Assembly (NCBI GenBank): GCA_037903475.1
Contig: JBAJFG010000039.1
Location: 868,001 to 932,000 of the forward strand
Length of the DNA stretch: 64,000 bases
Origin: Ancylostoma caninum
Lineage: Eukaryota > Nematoda > Chromadorea > Rhabditida > Ancylostomatidae
Reading direction: 5' to 3'
Shown: piece after piece, positions 1 through 12,200 of the stretch
Layout: each line of letters begins with the position of its first letter
Numbering within the stretch: the first letter of the stretch is position 1
Translations under genes and position numbers: made by a program
Notes under the pieces: generated by a model
Databases searched by the model: none
Told to the model about the DNA's origin: nothing
The model's input: the letters and a program-made list of their open reading frames with translations, nothing else

Positions 1-123
1 CTCGTTTTTCGTCATGTTCATGCTGTACACAACTGATAGTATAGTGCTAAAATTCTATTAAGCATTTTTTTCTGGATTTTCGAAAGGCCTGATTTCTTGT
101 CATACACTGGACTCGTACAGATA

Positions 124-1324
124 CAGTCGGGTCCGGCAGCCACTGCAAATTAAAATTAGGCACCCTCCGGCGCCCCGGTATTAATGAGCTATAAATCGAG
201 CTTGGAAGAAAGCGAAGAAAAATACAATTTTAGTTCATAGTAGACAGAGTGCAGTGGATATGTTAAGACTATAAAGCAGGGGACCATTTTCACAACTTTC
301 GCTTTTTTTTATTTTTGTGATTTTCATTGGGAAAGATTTCTGAATACACAATAAGCGAAGCCAACTCTTCCATTTTCTACTATAGTACACTGCTTCGCGA
401 ATACAAAAATGGCCGTTATTCTCCCATAGATGGACACAGTACTTCAGTTGTCCCATCTGGATAATAAAGCTCATCCAATTCGGGATCCTCAGAAATAATT
501 GAAATCCGTCTAAATTGTTCCATATCCACTGCGAAGTAGTTCTACCGCTGTCATTTATCTTTCGTGGAGAAGTCCTTTACGGCGGAGTTACTCTCTCCCG
601 GTTTCCCTCAACTTTGAAAAAGTGGTTTTTCACTATTACTTACACTATTACTATTACTTACACTTACACTTATCGTAGTTTATCTTCGAAATTTATGCAA
701 AACGTTGCCGGATGCCTTCCTGGACTACCCGAAGGAGATCACGGGGGACGTTCCAAGCAGTGAACCCCAAACACTGCGATACTTAACTCTGGATCTCCAA
801 CGGAGTGGAACAGCGATAGGGACAGATTGCAATCTGCCACTCAAACCACTGAGCCATCCGGGCTACTTTTTATGTTGGAGTTCGTTAGATAACTGCAGCA
901 GTCGTAGGCAGCATACTATATGTATTTGCAAAACGGGGCACAGGGCAGGATTCGATCCCCTGACCACCACAACGTCGATCATTCGCTCAACCCACTGAGC
1001 TATGCGCGCACGCGATTTAGCATACAAATAGTGTCCAATCTTACTTACACTTACACTTATCGTAGTTTATCTTAGGAATTTAGGTGGAAAGGGAGTTGGG
1101 TGGGGCCACTCCTGTGAAGCCTAAGCCTAAGCCTTAAACCCATTCTTAAGCATAGGGTTAGGCTTATCTACCCTGTCTACTATGGACTGAAATTGTATTT
1201 TTCTTCGCTTTCTCCCAAGCTCGAGTGATTTATAGCTCATTAATACCGGGGCGCCGGAGGGTGGCGGCGGCCGGCGCCCGCCGGCGCCCATTTGCAGTGG
1301 CTGCCGGACCGGACGACCGGACTG
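124..1324. mobile_element. 1.2-kb terminal-inverted-repeat element, copy A
   Basis: The two ends are inverted copies of each other over about 150 bp. Both begin CAGTC and share the blocks GGTCCGGCAGCCACTGCAAA, GGTATTAATGAGCTATAAAT and GAAAAATACAATTT. A TA dinucleotide flanks each end (122-123 and 1325-1326), which is the target duplication expected of Tc1/mariner-type insertion. The left end has lost the GC-rich GGCGCCGGCGGGCGCC block that the right end and copy B retain. No transposase is encoded, so the element is non-autonomous. A nearly identical copy lies at 62550-63749. The short open frames inside it are not genes. Assignment to Tc1/mariner rests only on the TA duplication and the CAG terminus. 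Confidence 0.8.
654..1081 (-). repeat. Direct-repeat-bounded tRNA-like (SINE-like) insert in copy A
   Basis: Two tRNA-like modules read on the minus strand. The first, about 935-1012, has an A-box-like TAGCTCAGTGGGTTGAGC (984-1002), a pairing D arm, and a B-box-like GGATCGAATCC (948-958) inside a five-pair T stem with a seven-base loop. Its anticodon and acceptor stems are degenerate, so it is not a functional tRNA. The second, about 764-872, has an A-box-like TGGCTCAGTGGTTTGAGT (838-855) and a hairpin resembling an anticodon arm, but a poor B box. The whole insert is bracketed by about 41-bp direct repeats (654-695 and 1041-1081) of the ACTTACACTTATCGTAGTTT type. Confidence 0.6.
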
Positions 1325-1326
1325 TA

Positions 1327-2013
1327 GGTATCAAGGAGCATGTGAATGCTTTGCTCGGTCAAATGAGCTATGCGGACATAGCGTCCAGTTTTAAAGGGCA
1401 GTTCAGAAATTGAGATTTTCTTTCACTATCCTCACTTTTTTTTTCGAGAACGCGAAATTGATGTTAGAAACTGACCTAGTCTTATGATATTTTTGTTTTC
1501 ATTGAAGGTTATGTGTAACAGGAGCCCTATAAGGATCTGTGCTTGACGGCGTACACTTCCTTGTTCGTATCAAATGAGGTCAATTTGATAAACAGGAACA
1601 ACTACTGGACGAATGGGGAGCATATTTACATTATCAAACACAACACCTTGCGAGTGCAAGGTTACGGTAGTTCCACATATAACATGTACCCAAATGGAAA
1701 TCCCTACTAATGTTTAGAGAGTGGATATTGGCCGATAAACACTTTTATCCTAGTAGTTTCTTAACGACAGGAAGCACTTCCTGGACAATTCTTATCCAGA
1801 AGTAATAAGCTACATCGTGGTCAAATTCTGGGTTCAGATTGTGGGTGCTGCTTTAATGTTTTTTTTTCTTTCAAATAATTCGTGCGGAAACGACCAGAGC
1901 CCTGATTTACTACGACAAATTTTGAATTTATTTTTTGATGTAACTTGAGAGAAAAAAAGTAGAAAATCCGACCAAAAAATGCGAAAAATTCTGGAACAAT
2001 GGCCGTATTCCAG
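1327..2013. other. Interval upstream of the first visible GGT-like exon
   Basis: This should hold either the preceding intron or the upstream coding exons of the gamma-glutamyltransferase-like gene. I looked for the glycine-rich segment that precedes the first visible exon in this family and found no in-frame candidate on the plus strand. The sequence is AT-rich with stops in all frames. Confidence 0.4.
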
Positions 2014-5000
2014 AGCGAACAACGAAACCGTCGTGATAAACGCTGGCTCAATCGCCCCTCGAACTGCAAAAGAGGAAACGTTCTTGAACAATCCTAGCTT
2101 GGCCAGGATAGGTATGCCACTACCCAACATTTATACTTTTCTTGCACAAGAGCAGTCTTTGTAGAAGAATCTGTGGGTTACAATTAAAGTAACGGTTCAA
2201 AACAGTTTTCTTGACAGGATACTCATCAATCGGCACGCCTGGATTCCTCCATGGTATCTGGACGGCGTACAAAAGATTCGGATCCGGCAGGATATCTTGG
2301 CAGGACCTACTGCAGCCGTCAGTGAATCTGCTTGAAAGAGGTCTACAATGATCATCGCCTGGAAAGTGTATGAAAAATATTGACTGTTCTAGGTTTCCCC
2401 GTTAGTGCAGACTTTGCCGCAGCTGTTCAAAGTCGTCTTCATGAGATCATCGCGGAAAGAACCATGAAGTACTCATAATTTCTTTCCATTTTCTTCATCA
2501 TGTTTCATTTTTTTAACCAGTAAAAATTTTTCAGTCCTGCGTACGACACTCTGACGGAAGGCGCCATTCTGCGTGACCCTGTTCATTCGAACTTTTTGCG
2601 ACGTCTCTCGACAGCTGCCGATCCAATTGAGCTCTTTTATAGAGGTGAAATAGCCAATCAAATTGTGTACGAGATGAAGCATCGGGGTAAGTTGTGGATT
2701 TTCTGGAGGTTTCTCAAATGTCGTTTTGAATCTGGCTTCGAGAAGGGTGAGGGTGCAATAGTAGGATCAAAGAGTGCCGTGAAAGCTAGCAAACAGATTG
2801 AAATACTTTGGGCATATGTGCATAGCCTATCTAGCAACTACATGCACAGTATAAACATGAATATATAATAAAAATTAATGGATAAATGCTAGAAAAGAAG
2901 TTTAGACAGGTAAATGAAGCATTTTGAAGAAAATCACAAACTAACACCAAAATGCGCGAGCTCATCAAGCAGTACAGGAGATCTTAGCCAAATTTTTCCG
3001 AGTAAGGAAAAGGAGAATTTTGAAGATAGCTCTGATTTCTTCACATCTTCCAGGTGGTCTGCTAACCAAAACTGATCTGGCTGGTTACGAGGCGAAGATC
3101 GAACTCCCTCACAGCACTACCCTTCCCAATGGCTATACTATCAAAGGACCTGCATCGCAATCGTCCTTCATGGCTATAGGTCTCATTGTGGAAATAATGA
3201 TGGGTGCGCTACTGTAGGATACCGTAATAGGTTTACTAAAAGGCCAGCCAACGACTTTTTCTAGGTCGCTACAGTAATGGGTCAGAAACCCCTATGGACG
3301 TGAGTTATCTTAGAGACCTCCTCATGGCCCAGCGTATAGGATTGGTGAAGCTGGAGCAGATAGGTAGGCCTTCCAGTTCAATTACTGCTAAGGGCCTAAC
3401 GGCCTTATGTAGGTCATAGAGTCAAGAACTAAACGTTTTGTACAAGAGGAGAGAAGTAGCTTGCAATTAGGTGATCCGGATTTTACATTCCACGATATAG
3501 TCATGGATGCAATGGGCGACCGACGTAATAACACGCTGGAGGATTCGGAAGAAGACGTCGATGACGTTGACGATGTGGACGTCAGTAAGCTGCTGTGGAA
3601 CCTGGTAAGGAATCCGACAATTTTGCCAGTTCAATAGCTCCCAGCCAGGATTTGTTTTTATCCTTCAATTTTTGGAAGCACGAAGACTCGGTCGGCTCAC
3701 ATATCAACGTCGTTGACCGAGGAGGCATGGCAGTGTCCCTGAGTTCAACTATAAACGACAGGTATGCGTCCAGCCGCTATGCCACCTGCTCTTTGAATCT
3801 GAGTTCACGTCTTTATGGGTGGGTTTATACTTCCAGATTTGGATCTGTACGCCGCTCTGAGAAAAGTGGCTTTGTGTGGAATAACGCTATGTCTGGATTT
3901 ACTATATACGATAAGGAGGACAGCGAAGACACGCATGCGAATGCAGTGGAGGGCCGGAAGCGGCCGCGAACATCCATGGCTCCTTTTATGCTATTTGATC
4001 CGTATGGCCAGGTACGTAGGATATTTGAGCAAGCGTCTTAATTTTTCTCTTACAGGAGGTTATGTGAAGACAAGAAAAACCATGGGTATCATTCGTCTTT
4101 GTCTATTTGTGTATTTGTTGTTTAGTTACTTACCTTGCTCTTATACAAGTAGAAAGAAGAGGAAACACCTCACTTCCTGAAAATTTCCAGCTTCTGGGCT
4201 GCTTTGGTACGACTGGCTCCTTGAATTCGATCCTCGGAATTGCCCAAGTTCTTCTTCACCGTATTCTCTTTGACATGGTAATTTTTCTTCTTTATTTGTG
4301 AATATGGAAAGTAGAAGTAGATAGACTTCCGAAAAATACAAAACAAACCAAGAGAATCTCAACGAAAACTCACTCGGACGTTTAATATCACCAGCTTTTT
4401 GCTGAAAAAACGGGAAATCTTCAAGAGCACCATAGAGCTGCATAAGTGCCCTCAATTTAGAAAAAAATATTTCAAAAAAAATCCAGGGTTTTCTATGTCA
4501 GTTTCTAAGATGTTCATCTCGTTGTAGACTTTTTTCCCAATTTTAAATTTCACTTTCTGACGTATTGTACAACTGGAATATCATGTGGACAATCGTCGAG
4601 TAGATTGCTGGTTCTGCACATTAACCCAGTGTACGTAGTGACAACGATCTTCCAAAATGATGGCAATTGGAGGTATTAATTTAGGACATTACAACAGCTG
4701 TCGACGCCCCTCGGATATTTGCCACTTCAGAAGGCGCCACATTTGAAAGTGGTTTTCCAATGGTGGGCTTTTATTTGTATTTAATTTTAATTAAAAAGTC
4801 AAAATGGAAGTTGCGAAAAATATTTTGATGTGATCATTTGCAAAAATCACCGATTTGTTCCGGGGAAAATGGTTTTTTGGACATTCCAAACCTCTCATCC
4901 TGGAAAGATACGTGGCTCCAAATTAATTTCCACACATTGCTGCTCCCTGAGAAAATGACAATATCTAAGAAGGTGATAAGCCTGAAATATATGCTGAAGC

Positions 5001-5977
5001 TAATGATAAAATTATGAAGTTAAATATGGTCAGGTCGCCAAAGTTAGTAAGCACTAAATAGTAACTTGCACGTGATAATGAGTACTAATTTTACTTCGCT
5101 GACGTATACAAATAGATACCGTTTTTTGGAGTAGCAACTAACCAACGAGTTAGAACTTAGCTCCAGAAGTGAAGCTTGCATACACAGACATATTTAGTTT
5201 ATTATTTAGTTTATTTTTTTTACATTGATTCCTTGCTTCATTACTGCCGGTTAGAAACTCAAATGGTCTAGACCCACTTGTGGGCTCACTTAGGTGTCAG
5301 CACTATGATTGTCTGCGCATCCTCACATGTCATCGTTCCTTGAAGATTGATTCTATGGCATAGCGGATATGAATGGTTCCGGAACTATCATGCACATACC
5401 TAACTCTTGAAGCCGAATTCTCTGGTAAATCCCATATTATTGATCCTCTTTTTGAATTCGCTGCCTGGATTCAGACTGGAAATGGAGCGAGAATTCTCCC
5501 CAAATGCATTATTGTCATCATTTCCCAACCATGGGGGCTTGTGTATTTAGTCTATGATTGCAGTTTAACTGATTTACTTTGACATATTTTCACCAGGAAC
5601 TGGAATGTATGAGAGCTACTGTAGTAAACATTCTCCTTCATATTCTTGATGCTGCAGAAAAGTATAATATTCAAGTTAGCGAAGAAAAAACAAGTAGGCC
5701 GACGCCCCTCTCAATGGCATAATGAGAGAAGGCTGCGTCCGATTTCACAGAAAAATTCTGGAAATTTCCTAAAATTCTTGTCCACAAAGCTCCGGAAGAA
5801 TCAGACGATTCCGTTCATTTTCAGACTCTGCTGTCCGAGCTGAGAAATGGACTGTCACTGAATCCAATGCTCCTGACAGACTCGGTGGTTCATTCCTTGG
5901 AACGGAGCCAAAACGGATCGCTGCGATCCGTTTGCGATTTCCGAGACGGCGTCGATCAGTGTGCTAGGGGTTACTGA
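2014..5977 (+). CDS. Gamma-glutamyltransferase-like protein, 3' part (13 exons), predicted inactive
   Basis: Exons with matching phases are 2014-2111, 2218-2340, 2393-2468, 2535-2686, 3054-3203, 3265-3363, 3471-3604, 3679-3761, 3837-4011, 4191-4277, 4685-4762, 5597-5693 and 5751-5977 (stop TGA). Together they give about 525 residues. Family landmarks appear in order: VINAGSIAPR, GTPGFLHGIW, GFPVSADFAA, FYRGEIANQIV, GLLTKTDLAGY, INVVDRGGMAVS, GFVWNNAMSGF, RPRTSMAP, DAPRIF, and the C-terminal DFRDG..C..GY. Active family members are membrane-anchored ectoenzymes that cleave glutathione and are self-cleaved at a threonine nucleophile. Here that threonine (two residues before the conserved His) is Gly, the substrate-binding Arg of the NAR motif is Gly, the Asp-Asp after NNxM is Ser-Gly, and the oxyanion Gly-Gly is altered. 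An acidic run (EDSEEDVDDVDDVDV) precedes the nucleophile region. The N-terminal anchor and first exons are not found, so the gene is incomplete here. The family call is confident; loss of activity is inference. The exon starts at 3471, 3679 and 5597 are the least certain. Confidence 0.85.
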
Positions 5978-6087
5978 TGCCGTTTTCTGTCTAATATCTC
6001 TGTATGTGATCTGTCTAGCAGCGGAGTGGTTGCCATACGGGTACGAGTTGTCATGTTATATCTGTATATATAATCTTCTCGAAATAT

Positions 6088-6101
6088 AATAAATTAATAA
6101 A
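6088..6101 (+). terminator. Overlapping polyadenylation signals of the GGT-like gene
   Basis: Two AATAAA hexamers (6088-6093 and 6096-6101) lie 110-125 bp after the GGT-like stop codon, in AT-rich sequence typical of a nematode 3' end. Confidence 0.55.
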
Positions 6102-6349
6102 TAGTGTATGAAATGTTTTTTTTTCATTTTTGTGATAGGTATAGGTGAAGATATTGCGGTCGAAACGCAGGAAATAGGACTTTATCCACATCAGAACTGC
6201 GCTATCATGAAATAGTGAAACGAAAGCCACGCCCATTCACCCAACTTTTAATTCATGACACTAGTGTTGGTTTTCAAACATTTTTAACAAAACATAGCCC
6301 CAATGCTTCCTTAAGATTTCCCATGGTAAAGATCTGAACGTGTCAAAAA

Positions 6350-6480
6350 TTTACCCTCACCTGGCGATCATTAACATGTTTGCCCACACGTGACGCTTTT
6401 ACCCAGGTGGCATCTATATGTAATCTTGTGATCATGGGCATGAGATTACCCACCCTTCGAGTAATGGGTTTGTGCCCAGA
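6350..6480. repeat. Diverged member of the palindromic TTACCC/GGGTAA MITE family
   Basis: It contains a diverged ATTAACATGTTTGCCC core and a GATTACCC end that resemble the better preserved copies at 32573-32686 and 52219-52333. The palindrome is badly decayed and its limits are uncertain. Confidence 0.35.
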
Positions 6481-8907
6481 ATACAGTACGTTTGGTAGTT
6501 CTATAGTAGTCATAAATCCGGAGCCATATTAATGATTAATTTGTGCATTTTACTTAATCATGAGGAGCTTGGGGGCGTGGCTTACGTCGCACTACTTCAT
6601 CCCGCCCAAAGTTTGTGTTTTTATGTTGTTCTTGAGTCAAATTTCATTCAACGGGACTACTGTGCCAAATTTATGACCTTATCAGGTTTTTGGGTGAAAT
6701 TTCATAGGGATTGAGCTTCCTCCAGCTGAAATCCTTCCAGAATTATCTGCTGTTACTCCTTCTTTCTATTTATCGATGCTTTATTATATGCCTTATTGTA
6801 GACTTATCATACTATTTTACTTAATTTTATTCTGTCACAACGAAAAAAAAACATCTATTTTGCTATGGAATAGAGTCTTTCGTTTTCTCGAATTATCAAA
6901 ACAATTTTGCTCCAGCAAATATTTCTCCAAATTTTTCACGACATTGCCGTGCCTATATCCACAGATTTCCTGAGGACATCAATGAATCACTGAATAACCG
7001 CCATCTCTCATAAATTTCCTTTACCAGTTACTACCAGGAAACACGAGTGCCACGTGGCGATTTTAATTCGATTAAAAATCAAACAGTTATCGTTTACATG
7101 GAATTTGACCACCATGTGACTAAGTGCATCGTACACATGACGTTGAAAACCTGTGCAGCACTGGAACTGGAAGGAATTTCTCAATCCTGGTCACACGGTA
7201 AATCATCAGCAGATAGAGATGACGTTGAAATGTGTGTAATAGGTTTAATTCAAGCTGCTACACGTGACATTGGTGAGCGATAAGTCCAGAGTACGAATTA
7301 CTTACCAAAATGTAGATAGGTAATTGCTCGTGACTGCTCATAAAGTGTTCCTAGCCTGAAACCTCACCTTTGACTTCGAAATGTTACCTAAAAGTAATTG
7401 ACTCGATCGATTCCTTTCTGGGATGCGTTATGCATTCCACTTTATTAGGCATCTATAAGCATTGAATGCGTACGTAGCCTGTACAGTGAACTATTTGCAA
7501 TTCCACAGAATTCATCAGGAAACCGCCGGGGGTGTGGAGCGTTACACCTGAAAATGGGATGTGGCCAAGCCCTACGACTGGTTAGTTCATACAATCAACC
7601 AATTGCTGGGCCCTCCAGCACCGCCCACGCCAGGTATAATGCTCTACACCCAGCTGCTGGCCGAGATTCATCAGTATCATCAGTAATCTGCTCAACCTCT
7701 TCCTTTCCCTTTCGCTTTACATATTTCAACGTAAAAAAATCAAAGGGTAGGGCACAAAAGCCCGTGAATCATGGTCAGGATCCCTAAATTCTTCGTGAAA
7801 ACCAATGTAAGAAGTCATTTACCATTTGTACAAGTATACAAAGTCCACTAATTACACAACAGCGACAGTCTCTTGCATGACCCATCACCTACCTTCACGT
7901 AATTGCTTCGACATATGAAGTTCCAGCAAAATTTAGAAATCCAACAGTTGCACTTCTGTGCACTTGATCTTCCTGGAGTGTGCTGCAAAGTGAGGAAGGA
8001 ATAGGGGCAACTGATACCGAATGCATGCGTCACTCGCGCGTGAGCTGCGTCTCACCTGCGTCCAACTTACGTCAGGCCTATCCTTCAAATAAGATAAGAC
8101 GCACGCGCCTCGAACGCACGCACCTAGTGCAAATTGCCCTATAGCCTAGCCAGGTGTTGTTGAAACCTAATGGCCCAAGGTATGTAAAGGTCATTTTAAA
8201 CTTGTACTTCTTTTTGTTTTCATCATAGGTGATATGTGAAACTTTGACCTTCACATTATGGGACTAGTTAACATACTGGTAGTCATTGTACTTTTTCTAA
8301 TTCCAGAAAAATTCTAGAAAAGAAAATTCTAGAAATTCTGTCCCTCAAACTACCGTGGACAATGCACTTACTAGTTCACACATCAAGCCATTCCAGAAAT
8401 AAAAAGGAAACCCATACGAAGGATAGGTGCACGCCCTTTCGGAGGCCATGGAATGAACAAAATTTTGGGAAGGAACAAAATGACAACTGTACTTTAGCAG
8501 AAGTCTTCAGCGAAACCACGGTGTTCTACACAGAATTGCTATTTTTGGAAGTAAAAGGTAACTGGGTGGTGGACGGTCTCTTAGAGTACCCTCTCCTCTA
8601 CAATCTTTTGCACAAGGCCTGGAGAACTAATCCAAATCACCCTTTTTTCTCCGTGCTCTTGCAAAATTTATCCGTTTCTTGGGGAAATGTTCAGGAAGCC
8701 AGGAAATTATTCGTTTATTCACAGACTTAGTTATTATATATTTGAATGAATCTAAATGAAGGTCAGAAAATATTTATACTGACTCGTAGTGGAAATATAC
8801 CACATTTATTTTGGTTTTGAGAAAATTCAAAAAGAGGCTACTAATTGGTGAGCGCTCAGATTTTGTCTCCAGACAAAGGAACAGATAGGAAAAGGAAACC
8901 CACAGTC
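6481..8907. other. Non-coding stretch, no gene recognised
   Basis: Only short open frames occur, the longest 122 codons at 8362-8730 on the plus strand. That frame resembles no family I know and shows no splice-consistent neighbours. The sequence is AT-rich with mononucleotide A and T runs. Confidence 0.4.
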
Positions 8908-9204
8908 GATTAACTTGGAGAGTGCGTTTGTGACTTTGTCTGCAATTACGGCTGCCGCACGGTGCCAGACGTCTGACTGGCTGGTTTGGCCGATGGGAGA
9001 AAGTGGCAGGGTGCATCTGGCAGAATATTTTGCTAAGTGAAAGTAGGAAAACATCAAAGTGGAATGGATCACCCCAAACACATAAGAACTTCTGGAAAAA
9101 ATGTAAAAACTACATCGATTCAGCTGAGCAAGCGTCAGATACCGTGTCATAGTCACAATTGCAGACAAAGCACCAGACGCACTCTCTAACCTACCCGAGT
9201 TAAC
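8908..9204. repeat. Foldback inverted repeat
   Basis: The segment 8908-8971 reappears as an imperfect reverse complement at 9133-9204, with about 160 bp between the arms. Both arms share GAGAGTGCGT, CTTTGTCTGCAATT and a GGT.TCTGACG-like end. A 156-codon minus-strand open frame (8827-9297) spans the structure. Its hydrophobic start could suggest a signal peptide, but the repeat explains most of the frame and I do not call a gene. Confidence 0.55.
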
Positions 9205-12200
9205 ATTACCCGATTCAACATATTCATTCTTTGGGATTTGGCTTCTCAGAATCAAATAGCAAATGAAAATCAAGGAAAATTGGAAAGTGAGAGCCATAAT
9301 ATGATCATCTTCCTCAAATATATGTTCCTACCACTTCCATCCCGCCATGTACTCAGGTCAGCAACTGTACAAAGTGGACAATTTAACAGTTCACAGTTTC
9401 ATTAGTGAGTTAACGAGAACTATAGAAATTCTGTTATATCCAAATATGGTGGCGAAGCTCGTGAAATTCATCCTTAGGGGTAGAATATTGGTAGAACTTG
9501 GAATTTTTAACCTTACTCTGAGAGTAGCTACGTATAGAATTTCCAAAGAATACCCCTTTTCTGCTCACATAATGCAACTATTTATTTGACTATTCATTTT
9601 ATCTATTGACCAACTAAAACAATGATTTTTTTTGTTAATTATTTGCTCATTTATGGATTCTAACGTGCGCAGATCGTAACTGCAGGGTCGTCTTTGCCAA
9701 GAAAAACAAAAAACTTTCATTATCCTAGCAAACTAACATTGAAGAACCCCCCCCCCCCCTCCAAATTTCTGTTTCCGTACATCTAAAAAGACTCTTTGCC
9801 GCAGTCACTGATCATTTTATGACTGTACTTTTACTGGTAATTCGCACATTTATGTGTTTCTTAGAGTGACGTGAGACGCTATTTTGGGCATACATATTTT
9901 GAGGCCTGTTTTGCATGGTCAAAGATTTTTTTGAGAAAATTTCCAATTAAGATGTAATTTATTGTCTCCCGGAGTTACAGAAATCATCTAACAACTGGCT
10001 CTAGTGACGAAATATTGCAGAAGTGCCGGATGACGAAAAAAAGGAACCAGTTCTATTTAATGTCACAGCTATGAGCTTTCCAACATAAGATTTTCAGTGA
10101 AAAGAGAACTGCCCGTGTTTAACTTTGGAAATTTTTTTTAGGAACTTCCACAAGCAAAGGCCTAAAAGAAATAAGCAAAATAAAATAAGTTGTTGGTCGT
10201 GAGACATGTACGTAGTTACAGAACATGACTTTTGCATGACGCATGGTCATTTTGGCTGCCAAGGAGCCAACCCGTGGGGCAGTACCGATCTCCCAAAAGA
10301 AAATAACAGATGTCAAGGTGGAATCTACAACAAATTTTTGTGAACTATACGTAGGTGGAGAAATTCGAGCAGATTTCGTTTATTCTTCGTTCTTTTTTTT
10401 TTGGAAATTAATTTCCGAAATACACAAGTAAATAAAATCTAGAACATAAGCCTCCTTGACCACCTTATCCACCTACCCACTGTAAAAAAAGCTAAAGCTA
10501 AATCCTCCTCAAAATCGTAGAGGTACGATTGCAGAGGTGCGCAGGTCATGCTGATGCCGTCTGCATTTCTGGATAAGACCAGCGTTCGCAATCCGAAAAT
10601 CGCTTTCCAGTCCGTTCTGCTCAGACCTCCCCCCCCCCCTTTCCACCTTCGCCATATCCATTACTTGCTACTGTTTCTGCAAAACGCTACCGTTCTTCCG
10701 TGCGAAACAGGCCGAGTATTCGATAATTCGATTATGATGTTTTCGCGGGGTCGCCTGCTACTACGTGCATTTGCCACATTACTCACAATACGGATCGCTC
10801 AACTGTCGCAAGTTCATCTGAGCAAAGAGCCAATGACGAATAGATGAAAGGTCGAGAAGAACAATTGAATGCGGGGTTTAAGTGCACGCTGTTTTTTCGA
10901 AGTTTTATGGGTTGAGATAATTGCAAGTGACGCGTGTTCCTTCTGAGTTGGTGGTTTGATTTCGCGATCTTTGCAAAAGAATTGGTCACGTCGAGAAAAT
11001 GCAGGAAGCGCTGTTTAACTTCCTGGATGCTGGCGGAAGTTTTTTAAATTCTTTTTTTTTTTTGGTTTGCTGATCGGCTTCCCAAAGCACGGAAGATCAA
11101 CAGAATCATTTCGAAGGAGAACCTAAAAAGCGAAAGTATGCAACATTGGTCAGGGATATGTACAGGGTGACAACAAAGTCTTTGACAAATGACTTTATAG
11201 CAATAATTTCTTGCGCTTTTCAGGATACCCATGACATTGTATTCGCATTGACTATCCGAACGTCTCAAACACACATGCAAAATTCCATAATCCATAGGTC
11301 TATTTGAACCTTGTATGATCTGCAAACATAAAACGAGGTAGAGACGGAATTGGCCGCAAGTAGAATGTCGATGACATCTTTTCCAAGAACTTCCTTTAAT
11401 TGGCTCTCCAAATCACCTATTTTCTTCTTAATATTCAAGAGGGTAGAGCCTTTCTATCCTAGGGAGATCAGTGTGTAAACTCGTTTTATCGCGAAGATGG
11501 TGAAGAGCCATGTTGTTAAAAATCATTTACAGGGTACGTAAAAGATATTGGTAATTTTTTCCTGATGTTCTGTGTGCTTTTCTTTGAATGGAGCAGAACA
11601 ACTTATTTGTGTTTTTCCATAGCTAAATTCTCATTTTGGAAACAATCCATACGTGTTCCAGCAAGATTCAGCCCCATCCTATATGGTTCGCAAAACGCAA
11701 TAGTGGCGCCAAGGAAATCTTCGAGATTTCATTTCTTCTCAGGACCGGCCGCCAAATTGTACTGATCCACTTGATCTCTCTGTATGAGAGCAAGCAAGAC
11801 TCTGTGCTAAACCTCACAAGAAGATCGCTTCATCAAAAGCTGCTTTGACCTGTGAATGTAACAATCTCGATGAAGACTACCTGTGGCGCACCGTCGGTGC
11901 CTTCGTGCGTCATCGAGTGTATCGCGACAAAAGCAGACCGAATCGAAGATGAATGATAGAATGTCAATTGTTACTTTGTCATCAATCTTACTCAATAAGA
12001 ATTATTGTAGTAACCGTATCTATGGGGTTGTTGTAGGGATTGATTTCACTATCAATACTTTTTCCGCACATTGTAGAATAAAATATTATACTTTTCACCA
12101 GCCTGCATTTCTCGTTGTTCCCTTAACAGCAGTTATCGTAACAACGATTCTGTGGACAATTGCTGACAAGGAGCTGACAATTCGTCTTGTCCCTAATCCC

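Noticed and set aside
705..998. Open frames inside the inverted-repeat element (also at 63137-63431)
   Set aside because: They are translations of the tRNA-like module and its flanks. Their similarity between copies is due to the repeat, not to coding.
3595..4041. 148-codon open frame on the plus strand
   Set aside because: It reads through introns of the GGT-like gene. Only parts (3679-3761 and 3837-4011) are exons, and the frame as a whole is not a protein.
8827..9297. 156-codon minus-strand frame with hydrophobic start
   Set aside because: It spans a foldback repeat and resembles no family. No splice-consistent neighbours were found.
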